Made by a program: the position numbers and the translations under genes. A DNA stretch of 64,000 nucleotides from Paralithodes platypus (lineage: Eukaryota; Arthropoda; Malacostraca; Decapoda; Lithodidae), in assembly GCA_032716605.1 (NCBI GenBank), contig CM064480.1, positions 41,714,701-41,778,700 of the forward strand, given 5' to 3'. Below are positions 22,314-34,095 of this stretch, in pieces (the stretch's first letter is position 1; each line of letters opens with the position of its first letter). Below the pieces are notes generated by a model. It had not been told where the DNA came from and did no database searches. It saw only the letters and a list, made by a program, of their open reading frames with translations.

Positions 22314-24362
22314 CAATTGGTCTACCTTAGGGTTGCGTACAAATTAAAATACGAGAACGACCAAACTCATTTGTATAATCTTATTTAACATAAAGTGGCG
22401 TGCATCAGAACATCTTACAAAGATGACTTACAGGTTTGAATTTAAGAAAGCCTGTGGATATTACATCCGAAGGCTGTGTTTTTAAGCTAAACTAATGGAG
22501 TTATCTCAAAAATTCATCAGAGGATTATTCGGTATATATGAAGTTTAATTTGTTGACATTCTGACTAATTAAATATATCAAGATTAAATCTACTGTTTCT
22601 ACATTACAGTTAATTCAATTTTTTAAGATTTAATTTATGTATATATATTGTATCAAAAATCTACTTTCCATGTGCATGAGAGTCATGGTCGGTGTATTAT
22701 TAATTACATTGGTAATGTTGTTTACCAAATAATCTGTATGTTGGGAAGACGGAGTCATAAGGACACAGATTTCTGCACCAAACCTACTGACCCAAACGAG
22801 GCTTATTAATTATGATTCTGTTTGATTAGTAGTCATTTAAAATATTACAGATATAAGGACGTGTAATTTATTATGTTTGTGAATCACTAGATTGAGCAAT
22901 TACTTATGTTCTCTAAATTGAGGCAACTTTAATGATCAAACCTTTTGTATTGATGCTATTTAGCAACCATTTTTAAACTTTATACCAAATTCCTCTCCAT
23001 TGATAATACTATACACCTGTTTATCCTGCTAAACTACTCTCTCCCCTCATCATTCACTGTATAATTTGAGATTATTTTAGCCTCTATTTCTCTCTGACAC
23101 TAGGTAGAGATTAGCACGATTCTTTAGGAAGACCCCTCTATACTTTGCTACACCGGCAAAGTGCAAAGTTCTATCTGTTCAGGCTTACCACCATGGAACT
23201 AGGTAAAATTGATGAGGTTAGGTTAGGTTAGATTAGGTTAGTTTAGTTTAGGTTAGGTTAGTTTTCAGCTCTAGGAATAATATATTTGTTTCTGACTAAC
23301 TCACTAAATATGAGAGCTTATACAAAATATAAGCTTATTTGGAAATCACAATACCCGATAAAAGTATATATTGGTATAACTGGAGGTATAACTGGATGGT
23401 AAAAAGGTGTTATCAGTGAATGCCGTTAAACCAGAAATTATTATTATATAATATGCCAAAACCCACAAATATTGGCACATGCATATTTACTTGATAGAAA
23501 TTGCCCAATAAAAGATCGATTGAATGAAATGTTGGTTCCTGTCAATAAACGCAGAATACTTTATAATGGAAGAGAAACCATACACATATTGCAATATCAG
23601 AGGTCTGAGGAGTAGAAAGCTTCAAATCAACTGGTTATAGTTAATTGCCCCGCCCCCGTAGTGAAGAGGCTGTTTGTCAATACGTGGCTTGTATGTGGTC
23701 ATAATAATAGCTCGCCACGCGTCTCTGGTCAGAGATTAGTATTAATGACTGTACAAGAGGCAGCGACAACCAAAACCTGCAGTTTCATCCCATACCCTGA
23801 GCTTGCAACCAAGTATTCAGTTGCCTATGAATACCTGTTAGCGGTGCATGCTTTTTCTACGGCGTTGCACTAGGATGAAGGTGGAGATACTACTGAATAC
23901 ATCAAGAGGGAGCTGAATAATTCAACATCCCCCTGACGACAAGCTGTCTAGCCGAAATAAGGAGAAGCAAGGGTGCTGGACCAAGCGAGCCGCAGCGCTA
24001 GACTAGAGATGAAAATCTGAATGTAGAGGTTATGGCTACAACCTGTTGCAGTATATATATATATATAAAGGATCCTATGGGTCCACACACTATTAAGAAA
24101 GGATAAATTAATTGGAGAACCTTATATTTAAACCGAGGTTAGCTTAACTTTTTTTGTTTAGTGAAGTTTATAATTTAGATTATTCCTATAGGTTCAGAAA
24201 CATTTCATAACGAGGCCGGTCCTTAGAGATCTGTGCCTCATAAATTCTTTCCTGTCACTTAAACATTACACTATTTAGTGTCCAGTTGGGTCTGAGTACA
24301 TGATAAGAATGATACCCAGTATTCGATAAATGGATATACAATCGTAGTCATGCACTTAACCT
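21661..24362. other. Repeat-poor stretch, no gene recognised
   Basis: AT-rich. It contains a TA microsatellite at 22269-22310, a TTAGG-type block at 23215-23261 and a short TA run near 24050. The 70-codon ORF at 23661-23873 has no recognisable motif and no splice or promoter context. Confidence 0.5.
23215..23261. repeat. Interstitial TTAGG telomere-like repeat
   Basis: About nine GGTTA/GTTTA units, mostly exact TTAGG with a few substitutions. TTAGG is the canonical arthropod telomere motif. Here it lies inside ordinary sequence with no recognised transposon around it. Confidence 0.85.
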
Positions 24363-24485
24363 TTAACTGTCTTGATGGTGTAATGGTTAGTGTTTTAGAT
24401 CTGTATGTGGTAACCCAGGTTCGAATCCCGGAAGGATCATATTCTTTCATTAATTTCATTAGGAGGTCTTTGGTGTTTGGAGTGA
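24363..24485 (+). mobile_element. tRNA-derived SINE
   Basis: Begins CTTTAACTGTCTTGATGGTG, has box A GATGGTGTAATGGTTAG and box B GGTTCGAATCCCG, then a unique tail with TTTCATTAATTTCATTAGGA. The head is shared with the two copies at 38563-38710 and 38893-39060, so they form one SINE family. Confidence 0.75.
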
Positions 24486-25015
24486 AATAAATAAATTAGA
24501 TTATTAATAAATATACATTTAGACATTATTTCTCAAGGTGCCATGTTATACTCTAAGTAAAGAAGAAAATGTGTTATTCATTTTTTTTGTTTTTTTTATT
24601 TTAAGTTTACATTTTTAGGAAGAAATCAAGACCTACAGCATAATTAAATATACTAACTAGGGCGACGCATGCCTGATATGAACGTTAAAGATATATCAGC
24701 ACCAGTTTCATAGTGCAGGATGATGATGCATCGCTTGTTTACATGCGAGATGTAAGAATCGAGCGTTTACTGAGCAATTGGGTGCAATAATAATAATCGG
24801 TTTATTTTGAGCCCTCCTTACTCCGCGAGGTTCTGTCCGGAGGCCTGCGTAATTCTAGTAATTAATGTTAATATCCAAATTTCATAGCTAATCTCTAAAA
24901 TCAGGCAAGGCTCCGGACGGGAGGCCCTGGAGGTAGGTAGGCTCCGTAGAGAAGGTGACCATAATAAAGCTTTCATAGTACTGTCCAGACCTAGCCTTCA
25001 CGGCTAGGAACATTT
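24486..25015. other. No gene recognised
   Basis: AT-rich with a T-run near 24580. No repeat structure noted. Confidence 0.4.
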
Positions 25016-25019
25016 GTTG

Positions 25020-25110
25020 AAATACATTTTCTCTGCCTGCGTTTGGGATTGAACACCCGACACCAAAGCCAGCACTCTCAACATAGTGATTAAGCGCGCT
25101 AGGCTTAGTA
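25020..25110 (-). mobile_element. tRNA-like SINE fragment, degenerate
   Basis: On the minus strand it carries a box-B-like GTGTTCAATCCC with an upstream GCGCGCTTAATCACTATGTT block in box-A position. More diverged than the copy at 24363 and not clearly the same family. Confidence 0.45.
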
Positions 25111-25486
25111 GGGTATATTTGTATGTGCATGTCCATGATTGCACGAAGATAAATCAACTTAATATTACTGTGGCATGTACATTCATTTGGGGGTTTGCGC
25201 TGTATAGGCAGTACTTGTAATATTATTATTAGCCAGCCAATATTAAGGTATATTTTCATAGACTGTAAGAGAAGCGCAACAAGTGTTATATATATTTTCT
25301 TGTGGGCATGAACCAGACTATTTGTGTGGGAGTCATTGTGTTTCTATACGTGATGTTATTAATTTTGTCCATGCAGAACAGTATTGTATTAATTAATGGT
25401 TGCTTAATTATTAAGCTTGCGAAAGGTTAGTAAGATTGGACTGTTATCTCTACCTATATCTTTTAATACCCTAGAGTTAGGTAGTC

Positions 25487-25823
25487 TTTTATGAGAGGTT
25501 TTTAGTTTGGTCTCTATATATCCATCAAGCTTAAGATTACACCCCTTTGAGCCCCTTTCAAGATAAATTTGTACATTTTTCGGTAGAAAAATGTCCCGGC
25601 TAAAAGCCGGTTCCTCTTAAATTACAGGCTCGCTATCGCTCGCCAGGATAAAATCGACACCTAAATGGCACGAAACGTCTTAAAATTGACAGAAATGGGT
25701 CGAAGGTTCTTACAATCGTCAAAATAATGGGGAGAATGTCTTAAAATTAGAAAAGCAATGGGGCTAAACATGAGGGAGAAAGGAGTCAAGAAAAAAGTCC
25801 CTCAAGTGGAAATCTCCCCTTAA
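25487..25823. mobile_element. TTAA MITE, family A, left end eroded
   Basis: The right end is intact (AAATCTCCCCTTAA). The left end is reduced to TTTTATGAGAGGTTTTTAG. The core ATTTTTCGGTAGAAAAATGT and GCTCGCTATCGCTCGCCAGG are clear. Confidence 0.85.
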
Positions 25824-26164
25824 TGGGAGTAACATCCGAAGTAAAGTACTGCGCTATCTACAGGAATTATTCATACTTGCTTAGCCTATTTCATTTGAGT
25901 GGAGGAGTTGTTCAATTCTATGACCACGTCGGGGTAGTGATTTAAATATTTCACTATAAAAAAAAAAAAAAGTGTTAAAATGTGTGAACATGGATTGTGA
26001 ATACAGTGTTTTGTTTATGATTGGCTGTCTTTTAGCCACCTATAATATACTATATATATACTACAATAATAAAAAACAAATATTAATAATAATAATGATT
26101 TTATGTATGGAAGACAAAATTAGTACGATTGACTTACGAGATTCATTTTCAATAAAGACGTTTA
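25824..26164. other. No gene recognised
   Basis: AT-rich spacer between a MITE and a minisatellite; only short ORFs with low-complexity Ile/Tyr/Asn content. Confidence 0.4.
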
Positions 26165-26815
26165 ATTTATCATACCAATTAACTACTGCATAACAAACTA
26201 TAATCGTAATTTATCATACCAATTAACTACTGCATAACAAACTATAATATAACAAACTATAATCGTAATTAACTACTGCATAACAAACTATAATCGTAAT
26301 TAACTACTGCATAACAAACTATAATCGTAATTAACTACTGCATAACAAACTATAATCGTAATTTATCATACCAATTAACTACTGCATAACAAACTATAAT
26401 CGTAATTTATCATACCAATTAACTACTGCATAACAAACTATAATCGTAATTTATCATACCAATTAACTACTGCATAACAAACTATAATCGTAATTTATCA
26501 TACCAATTAACTACTGCATAACAAACTATAATCGTAATTAACTACTGCATAACAAACTATAATCGTAATTAACTACTGCATAACAAACTATAATCGTAAT
26601 TAACTACTGCATAACAAACTATAATCGTAATTAACTACTGCATAACAAACTATAATCGTAATTTAACCATACTATATTTACTTCACTACATAACAAACTA
26701 TAATCGTAATTTAACCATACTATATTTACTTCACTACATAATATTTAACCATACTATATTTACTTCACTACATAATATTTAACCATACTATATTTACTTC
26801 ACTACATAATATCAC
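26165..26815. repeat. Higher-order minisatellite, 31-bp and 44-bp units
   Basis: Every unit contains AACTACTGCATAACAAACTA followed by TAATCGTAATT. The short form is 31 bp; the long form carries 13 extra bases (TTATCATACC region) and is 44 bp. Blocks of long and short units alternate. The right edge changes to a third variant built on TTTAACCATACTATATTTAC. The internal pattern implies growth by unequal exchange of multi-unit blocks. Confidence 0.9.
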
Positions 26816-27036
26816 GGAGTGGTACGGTTTCACGTGGCCAATTGTACAATCTGGTTTATTTAGCTAATGGTTAATTGTCATATCCCCAACACGATTACCC
26901 AGTTATTATGAACACTTTGTAACTAAATGTTGGTAATTGTGCCTACTTAGCTTATAAACTTATGTGGATACATAGTAGTTTCATAGGTTTCCTTTAATTA
27001 TCGAGAAATCTGCTGATAAGGAATATACATTTCCGT

Positions 27037-27039
<3 letters not shown>

Positions 27040-27069
<30 letters not shown>
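27040..27069. repeat. (AAT)n microsatellite
   Basis: About ten AAT triplets. Confidence 0.9.
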
Positions 27070-27071
<2 letters not shown>

Positions 27072-27967
27072 CAATACAAATAATTATAAAACTAATATTA
27101 AAACATGATGCACATTTCTTTTGCGTACTGTAAAATCTATCCATTGAAGTCAGAAATTCGTTCCTTGATTAATAATAAAACAAAAACACGATGCAACTTT
27201 AACATACATTTTATATAATCTACCCATTATAGTAAGAAACCGGAAGTTATTGAGCTCGATTAAACCAGGCCAGAAAATGAATGACGAGTTGCCATATTTG
27301 TCCGTCGCAAAGCAAACCGTGGTAGTTTGTATTCTGTCTCGTGAGTGTTCGTGTCAGCCCTCCTGCTCAATCGACCACTGGCGAGTTTCAGGCTATAAGG
27401 AAGTTGGAGCCGTAAACATCGATATTAAACATAAATGCAATAATAATGTAAGTTTCTAATGGATAACAAAGTATGTTGAATTGGGTTTTATGTATTTATA
27501 TAAGCACTACAATCGCAATTTAGGTGATAATTCTGTTAATTATCGATGTCAACTACTACAACTTCCTTATAGACCGAAACTCTCAAGTGGTCAATTACCA
27601 ACTTGTTCACAACTATGCACAGACACAGTGCGCTAAACCTACACTCATTATTTTACTCGTACAATCCTCTTCCTGTCGCTCTGAATTGATGAACAGCAAC
27701 CAGGACACAGACTCACACAAACAAATCCAAGTCTCTTAACTTGAGATACGTGCTCTTAATAAACAGACTTGGGACATTAAATATATTTCTTCGAACACTT
27801 GTGACTTTCCAATAACAGATGGTGCCACTATAGTTACACATTCGGTGATAATACGTAACCTTAATTTGCCGTATTTCACGGTATTTAAGTTATGAAAGAG
27901 ATGCTTGTATGTATCTTAAATTGCCGTATTTCACTGCATTTAATATATAATAAATACATTAATACTT

Positions 27968-28048
27968 ATGTGTCATGCCCCAGCCAGGGTTCGAACCCAG
28001 GTCAGTAGTGCAGCACTCCAGCACCTAAACCACTAGACCACCGAGGAA
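27968..28048 (-). mobile_element. tRNA-like element (tRNA pseudogene or SINE head)
   Basis: The minus strand begins TCCTCGGTGGTCTAGTGG (box A), has box B GGTTCGAACCC, and ends GGCTGGGGCA. The first seven bases can pair with six of the last seven before the discriminator base, an unusually tRNA-like acceptor stem. The anticodon arm is irregular (the palindrome AGTGCTGCACT sits there), so a functional tRNA is unlikely. Confidence 0.6.
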
Positions 28049-28122
28049 CTTAAAAGTAGTGGCTTCATTTGGAATGATATCCCATCCACCACCACTCGCT
28101 CCGACTCGTGATCACGTAGCTA

Positions 28123-29877
28123 GGTACACTCACGCGTACTAAAAGTTGCTCAGGGGTGGGTCCTTCCTTCCCCTACTCCACCCTGGGCAGGTGGAAGGGG
28201 GGAGTGGGGTCCAAGTCTACCCCCAGCTTCCACCCTCAAACTATCCCTAACTCCCCCACTTTCCTTCTCTAGCTGGTAGTTAGTGATTAGCGACGATGAT
28301 TTTCATGTATTGCACATTATTGTCAAACCATCATTGCACATGCTTACAATGGCCGACATTTAAAATTTATTAGGAATTTATAAATACAATATACTGTATA
28401 ATTTTTTTCTCAAAATGAGAAATGCTGCAGTGGTCTTGTGCCTCTCTCTCGCGCGCTCTCTCTCTCTATGTGCGTGTGTGTGTATCTTTCTCATTGCACT
28501 ACTTTCTACCATCAAGACTTGATGTGCTTTCAATATAATAATACCGTAATTAAATCCAATCTCATAAAGTATTCAGGATATTATGTTCATCATTATTGCA
28601 ATACACAATAACGTGCCCTCTACGATCTATTCCTAGGTTCTCAAATTACTTACACAGTCGGGCTTTTATATCATAACAGGAAAGGACTACAGGCATAGAT
28701 TGGCTGGAATAGTGTTGCGACTGTTAATGATTGTTTCGTCTATCATTTCAATCAGTTTCTCCCATTTATTCAATACCATACAAACTATAAACGGTCTGCA
28801 TTTCATTCTATGTGGCCTTTACACTTTTGTCGATCAATTAAATGTAGAACTCGATACAAATTACTATCAAAGTCGGTGTTAACTTTTAGTAAGGTTTGAG
28901 TATAGAGCCCTTGAGTAGCAGGGCTCGCCTTCTCACTTCCCCCCTCTCTGTCTCTATCTGTGATCCCAGCCTCTCACCTCTACAAACCCACAAATAATTA
29001 ATAGGATTAATAGACAGTTTTACCATCAACTCTCCTCTATGTGTATCGAATACAGGCAACATTCATCACACACACTAATGAAGGGAAATATACCACATTC
29101 AGACCCGTTAAATCTTGGCTGTAGAAAGTATATGCTATGGAGAGAAATACAAGGAGTTACAAATAATAGTTATTATCTCAAAAGACCTTGCGGTCCATTG
29201 CGGGGAAATATTCGAAGTGGAAGATTTTTTTTTCAGTGCACTAAACTCCTTACAGAGTGTGCAAAATACTATCTACTGTCTTCTTAAACTGTTCAACTTA
29301 GGAAATGTTTACAACTTCTGAGGAAAGTTTGTTCCAGGTAGAACAGATCATAAATGGGAAACAGTTTCCACAAATACTAGTGCTGAACCTTTTCAATTCT
29401 AACTGCCATCCATGGTTGCGTATCGTATTCATATTGAGGCTACACATTTTGGTATAATACACATTATCAAACCCATTACATATTTTAAAAACTTGAATGA
29501 ACTGACCTCGTCGTCTGCGTGTTAAGAGAAAGAGAGAGAGATCCATGAGATTCTTGTAGCCCACGTTGTGTATGGAGACTCATTTTGAGAATGTAATTAT
29601 ACAGTATATAGTGTTAATAAATTCCTATTATATTATAAATGTTGACCATTGTAAGCATGTGCAATGATGGTTTAACAATAATTTATAATACATGAAAACA
29701 ATCGTCGCTAATCACTAACTACCAGCTACAGAACGAAGGTGGGGGATGTTGGGGATAGTTTGGGGGTGGAAGGTGGGGGTAGACTTGGACCCGACTCTCC
29801 CCCTTCCACCTGCCCAGGGTGGAGTAGGGGAAGGAAGGACCCACCCCTGAGCCACTTTTAGTATGCGTGAGTGTACC
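28123..29877. mobile_element. Inverted-repeat composite enclosing a non-LTR fragment
   Basis: Arms of about 230 bp (28123-28352 and 29646-29877) are reverse complements of each other, running from GGTACACTCACGCGTACT at the outside to TGCTTACAATGG at the inside, with scattered differences. Both arms contain the G/C-rich block around CCACCCTGGGCAGGTGG. No transposase was found. The interior holds an RT C-terminal fragment on the minus strand at 29240-29580, apparently captured or inserted. The superfamily is undetermined because no target duplication is evident. Confidence 0.75.
29240..29580 (-). pseudogene. CR1-like RT C-terminal fragment
   Basis: The minus-strand frame reads TRRRRGQFIQVFKICNGFDN, then CGNCFPFMICSTWNKLSSEV. 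This matches the usual C-terminal pattern of CR1/Jockey-type elements (RRxRGDLIQVFKIxNG, then WNxLPxEVV). After one stop the frame continues as VEQFKKTVDSIL, also typical. Only this last domain remains; the catalytic RT is absent. Confidence 0.75.
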
Positions 29878-29879
29878 AT

Positions 29880-30307
29880 ACACACACACACCTCACACAC
29901 AAACAATAGCAACTAAGTACTAGAGAAGTACTAGAAGGTGCTTCAGTGTATGCAATTCAGAATATTAGTAGCTCTGTGACTTTCAAATCTCCCTCTTTAT
30001 CCTTTACACCACTAATTAGTGAATCAAATAACTAATGCACTTTGTATCACTTAGTTATATTTCTGCTGTTTGTGGTTTCTAGTCTTAACCCTTACAGTAG
30101 TGGCGACGCCTTTTTGTTTTAATTTCAGCTGTATTTAGAGTTTTAGACTGTTGGTGACTGTCACGGGTTAGGAGAGATAAATTGACTCCAATTCCTTTCT
30201 TTTTTATCTGCCGGAAGATGTCTTGGAATACAGATGAAAGCTTGCTCCGCGTTTCATTTTCCTAGCGAGTACAAGACATCTATTTATCACGTGTATTTGT
30301 GGTTATT

Positions 30308-30347
<40 letters not shown>

Positions 30348-30689
30348 AATATATACATATATGACTATATACAGAGAGAGAGAGAGAGAGAGAGAGAGCA
30401 TTATTAATCATGAATAAAACGGCCGTGAACCACCTGCGCCACATACCGAAACAGCTTTTCATATTCGACCGTTCAGCCCATATCGGCCATGGACCAAAAT
30501 GGCCGCGGACCAGTACGGTGGCTCGGCTAATACTGATTAGACTAATTCAACCACTATAGTGTTCTTTTATTTATATTTTTTCTTATTTTCCAGCTGATGG
30601 TAAATGTTCTATATCTCCATCCAGATTACTCGGCTATTACCAATATTTTGTAGCAAAATATGTAGCTAATTATGAAAATTTGGCAATAA
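29880..30689. other. No gene; TC/TA and GA microsatellites at 30309-30398
   Basis: A (TC)n-(TA)n run and a facing (GA)n run lie around 30309-30398 and could pair as a hairpin. The remaining sequence has no recognised content. The block after 30430 (AAACAGCTTTTCATA, GGCCGCGGACC) resembles 32370-32410 just beyond the satellite. Confidence 0.5.
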
Positions 30690-32300
30690 TATGACGCAGA
30701 GACATAGCAGTGTCATATTATCCCATTAAAAATATGATGCAGAGACATAGCAGTGTCATATTATCCCATTAATAATATGACGCAGAGACATAGCAGTGTC
30801 ATATTATCCCATTAATAATATGACGCAGAGACATAGCAGTGTCATATTATCCCATTAATAATATGACGCAGAGACATAGCAGTATCATATTATCCCGTTA
30901 ATAATATGACGCAGAGACATAGCAGTGTCATATTATCCCATTAATAATATGACGCAGAGACATAGCAGTGTCATATTATCCCATTAATAATATGACGCAG
31001 AGACATAGCAGTGTCATATTATCCCATTAATAATATGACGCAGAGACATAGCAGTATCATATTATCCCGTTAATAATATGACGCAGAGACATAGCAGTGT
31101 CATATTATCCCATTAATAATATGACGCAGAGACATAGCAGTGTCATATTATCCCATTAATAATATGACGCAGAGACATAGCAGTGTCATATTATCCCATT
31201 AATAATATGACGCAGAGACATAGCAGTGTCATATTATCCCGTTAATAATATGACGCAGAGACATAGCAGTGTCATATTATCCCATTAATAATATGACGCA
31301 GAGACATAGCAGTGTCATATTATCCCATTACTAATATGACACAGAGACATAGCAGTGTCATATTATCCCATTAATAATATGACGCAGAGACATAGCAGTA
31401 TCATATTATCCCATTAATAATATGACGCAGAGACATAGCAGTGTCATATTATCCCATTAATAATATGACGCAGAGACATAGCAGTGTCATATTATCCCAT
31501 TAATAATATGACGCAGAGACATAGCAGTGTCATATTATCCCATTAATAATATGACGCAGAGACATAGCAGTGTCATATTATCCCATTAATAATATGACGC
31601 AGAGACATAGCAGTGTCATATTATCCCATTAATAATATGACACAGAGACATAGCAGTGTCATATTATCCCATTAATAATATGACGCAGAGACATAGCAGT
31701 GTCATATTATCCCATTAATAATATGACGCAGAGACATAGCAGTATCATATTATCCCATTAATAATATGACGCAGAGACATAGCAGTGTCATATTATCCCA
31801 TTAATAATATGACGCAGAGACATAGCAGTGTCATATTATCCCGTTAATAATATGACGCAGAGACATAGCAGTGTCATATTATCCCGTTAATAATATGACG
31901 CAGAGACATAGCAGTATCATATTATCCCGTTAATAATATGACGCAGAGACATAGCAGTGTCATATTATCCCGTTAATAATATGAGGCAGAAACATAGCAG
32001 TATCATATTATCCCATTATATGAGGCAGAAACATAGCAGTATCATATTATCCCATTATATGAGGCAGAAACATAGCAGTATCATATTATCCCATTATATG
32101 AGGCAGAAACATAGCAGTATCATATTATCCCATTATATGAGGCAGAAACATAGCAGTATCATATTATCCCATTAATAACATGAGACAGAGACATAGCAGT
32201 ATCATATTATCCCATTATATGAGGCAGAAACATAGCAGTATCATATTATCCCATTATATGAGGCAGAGACATAGCAGTATCATATTATCCCATTAAGAAT
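30690..32300. repeat. 43-bp satellite with internal dyad, plus 39-bp variant
   Basis: About 37 head-to-tail units. The main unit is 43 bp; AATATGAC near its start and GTCATATT in its middle are exact reverse complements around GCAGAGACATAGCAGT, so each unit can form a hairpin. Scattered variants (GTGTC/GTATC, CCCATT/CCCGTT) recur in blocks. From about 31980 the unit changes to a 39-bp form starting ATGAGGCAGAAACATAGCAG, which, being divisible by three, leaves an accidental open frame. Confidence 0.93.
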
Positions 32301-32420
32301 CGAAAAATCAGATGCCAAGGGATCAATTTACCATCATCAGGAAAAAAAGCTTACGCCATACTGACTACGAACTAAAACGGTCGCGAACCAAAGCTGTTAC
32401 GGACAAAAACGGCCGATCAT

Positions 32421-32629
32421 ATAAAGGGGGCGGGAGTCTGGAGCCCTTTCTCCCTCATGTTTAGCCCCATTAATTTTGAGATTGTAAGACTTTAGCCCCA
32501 TTAGTTTGGCGACTTTAAGACCTTCGTCGATTTTTTCCTGGCGAGCCTGCAATTTAGGAGGAACCAACTTTCGGCTAGTGCATTTTTCTACCGAAAAAAA
32601 TGCACAACTTTATCTTGATGGGGAGTCTT

Positions 32630-32664
<35 letters not shown>

Positions 32665-32670
32665 CTTAAT
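32421..32670. mobile_element. TTAA MITE, family A, inverted and decayed
   Basis: Reverse orientation: TCTCCCTCATGTTTAGCCCC on the left, CCTGGCGAGCC in the middle and TTTTTCTACCGAAAAA on the right, then a long T-run. The termini are degraded (TAAAGGGGGCGGGAG; TTTAGCTTAA). It lies upstream of the first recognised Ly6 coding exon. Confidence 0.75.
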
Positions 32671-32875
32671 GGCCATGATCGAAAATGGTTTGAGGTTTAA
32701 ACGAATTTAGATGACAATTACATGAGTTTGCGTGCATAGCAGAGATATCCCTCCTTTTGAGCACGCTTGTTGTTATTTTTTGTTCTGCAGCCCTATATAG
32801 TATTATTTGTGACCTGTATGTCACTTAAATACCTGCTTGTGCATTAAATTAAAACTAGTCTGTTTTGTGTTCCAG

Positions 32876-33028
32876 GGTGTGCGCTGTACTGTTTCTTCTG
32901 CAGTTACTCCCCCCGGACCAACAGTAGTCGGATAGACGGCTGCACTGATTCCAACTTCAGTGAGAACCTTACTGGACTCCATACCTGTGATCTGGGCTGT
33001 GAGGCAGTGGCGGTTTATGACATTAATG
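32876..33028 (+). CDS. Ly6/uPAR-domain protein, exon with N-terminal half of the domain
   Basis: This exon follows a good acceptor (TTTTGTGTTCCAG) and ends at AATG followed by the donor GTAGGT. It reads LYCFFCSYSP, then SRIDGCTDSN, then HTCDLGCEAVAVYDIN. The split codon G|AT joins it exactly in phase to the exon at 39205. Joined, the two exons give ten cysteines in the Ly6/uPAR (three-finger) order: CxxC, GC, TCxxxC, NC, SC, VCSC, and the terminal YCN. Such proteins are secreted or GPI-anchored at the cell surface; in insects relatives act in septate junctions and channel regulation, but the specific role here is unknown. The exon starts two bases into a codon, so an upstream exon (expected to encode the signal peptide) is required and was not found. 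Confidence 0.85.
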
Positions 33029-33275
33029 GTAGGTTTGGTATCTTGATAGTTAGAGTGATTGGTAGATTGAGTGGTAGATTGATCGATGAATATATGGATG
33101 GATGGATAGATGGACGAGTGACTGGATATCTGGAATAGACAGAGTAGGAGAGACATACAGAAAGAAAGGTATATAGTTATAAAGATAAGGAGACAGATTG
33201 ATAGACATATAGATAGTTAGATTCATAGGGAGGGAAGGAGAGAACATAGACAGGTGAACACATTCTCCCTTGATT

Positions 33276-33332
33276 GAGAACCTTACCGGCCTCGACACCT
33301 GTACTCTGGGATGTGAGGTTGTGGCGGTTATG
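33276..33332 (+). pseudogene. Ly6 exon remnant, copy 2
   Basis: GAGAACCTTACCGGCCTCG and then ACCTGTACTCTGGGATGTGA closely match the 3' half of the exon at 32876-33028 (ENLTGLHTCDLGCEAVAV). The match breaks off just before the DIN codons and donor. It is a non-functional partial duplicate inside the intron. Confidence 0.75.
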
Positions 33333-33565
33333 TTGAAGAGATGGATAGTTAGTTGAATGGGAGATTTATATATAGATAGTGAGGTAGATTTTTATGGTGG
33401 TATGGATGGGTACATTTTTGGACGAGTGGATGGATATATGGATTTGAAAGACTATGGGAGAGAGATAAATACGTACATAGTTTTAAAAACATATAGAAAG
33501 ATTGTTATACAGAGAGATAGTTAGATTCCTAGAGAAAGATTGAGAAAGAATACACGGGTGCATGA

Positions 33566-33596
33566 TAATGCCTTCAGTAAGATCCTTACCGGGCTG
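33566..33596 (+). pseudogene. Ly6 exon remnant, copy 3 (short)
   Basis: CTTCAGTAAGATCCTTACCG matches the FSENLTG codons of the real exon with substitutions. The remainder is lost. Confidence 0.5.
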
Positions 33597-33661
33597 CGGA
33601 AAGAGACATTCATATTGCCGTGAATACATGAAAGAACAGATTATACCCACATGATGGATTT

Positions 33662-33778
33662 TTTTTTTTATTGTGATGCCATGACAAGTTTCGACTCTCT
33701 CTGGAGTCCTCTGCAGGTGTGGCCACCTGAATGTGGCTCCAGAAAGAGTCGAAACTTATCGTGTCATCACAACAAAAA
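33662..33778. repeat. Long hairpin (foldback) in the intron
   Basis: TTGTGATGCCATGACAAGTT through CGACTCTCTCTGGA faces TCCAGAAAGAGTCGAAACTT through TGTCATCACAA around a short loop. The arms are about 40 bp with few mismatches. Possibly a tiny foldback MITE; no target duplication assigned. Confidence 0.75.
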
Positions 33779-33816
33779 CGTCGTTCCGTCTTGTAGGTAT
33801 ACTTTCTCCCTACCGG

Positions 33817-34033
33817 GCTTTAAGCCAGTGTCTCACGAGTGCTTTTTTCGTCAATTTTTACTAGCAATTGTAGTCTGGCATCCTTAAAATATCAGTTATA
33901 TCAAAATTCATCCACTTAGCATAATGTACCTTCAGTCTAGTTTACGATTCGAATGTGAACAAGCCTGAAAATATCACGAGAAAAAATTTGCTCATCGAAA
34001 ATTACCGGAAAAAGCGCTCGTGTGAGACCTGCT
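33817..34033. mobile_element. Short foldback MITE, 217 bp
   Basis: The left arm CAGTGTCTCACGAGTGCTTT and the right arm, read inward as GGTCTCACACGAGCGCTTTT, are imperfect inverted repeats. The interior has CAAATTTT-type sequence and no ORF. A relative of its left arm occurs at 18410-18470. It lies between remnants 3 and 4 of the Ly6 exon. Confidence 0.6.
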
Positions 34034-34095
34034 GTATTCCTGTACTCTGACTGTTAGGCAATGGCTGTCTATGATATTAATGGTAGATTCAATAT
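34024..34095 (+). pseudogene. Ly6 exon remnant, copy 4, with donor-like site
   Basis: CCTGTACTCTGACTGTTAGG and GCTGTCTATGATATTAATG correspond to TCDLGCEAVAVYDIN with a stop and indels, followed by GTAGATT in the donor position. Confidence 0.7.

Noticed and set aside
23215..23261. True chromosome end or telomere
   Set aside because: Only about nine units with substitutions, with ordinary sequence on both sides.
26165..26815. CRISPR-like array with AT-rich repeats
   Set aside because: Repeats are head to tail and spacers are not unique; the variation is between two unit lengths of the same sequence.
27250..27459. Possible first exon of the Ly6 gene ending at AATAAT|GTAAGT near 27447
   Set aside because: A good donor and moderately GC-rich sequence are present, but the frame shows no signal peptide and nothing links it to the exon at 32876; it cannot be called without transcripts.
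27968..28048. Functional tRNA gene
   Set aside because: The acceptor and T arms are good, but the anticodon arm is disrupted by a palindrome and no standard anticodon loop can be drawn with confidence.
28700..28882. Hydrophobic ORF as the missing signal-peptide exon
   Set aside because: No ATG at its start, no donor in the required phase, and it lies inside the inverted-repeat composite.
30690..32300. CRISPR-like regular repeat array
   Set aside because: The units are contiguous 43-bp tandem repeats with no unique spacers, in a eukaryotic genome; it is a satellite.
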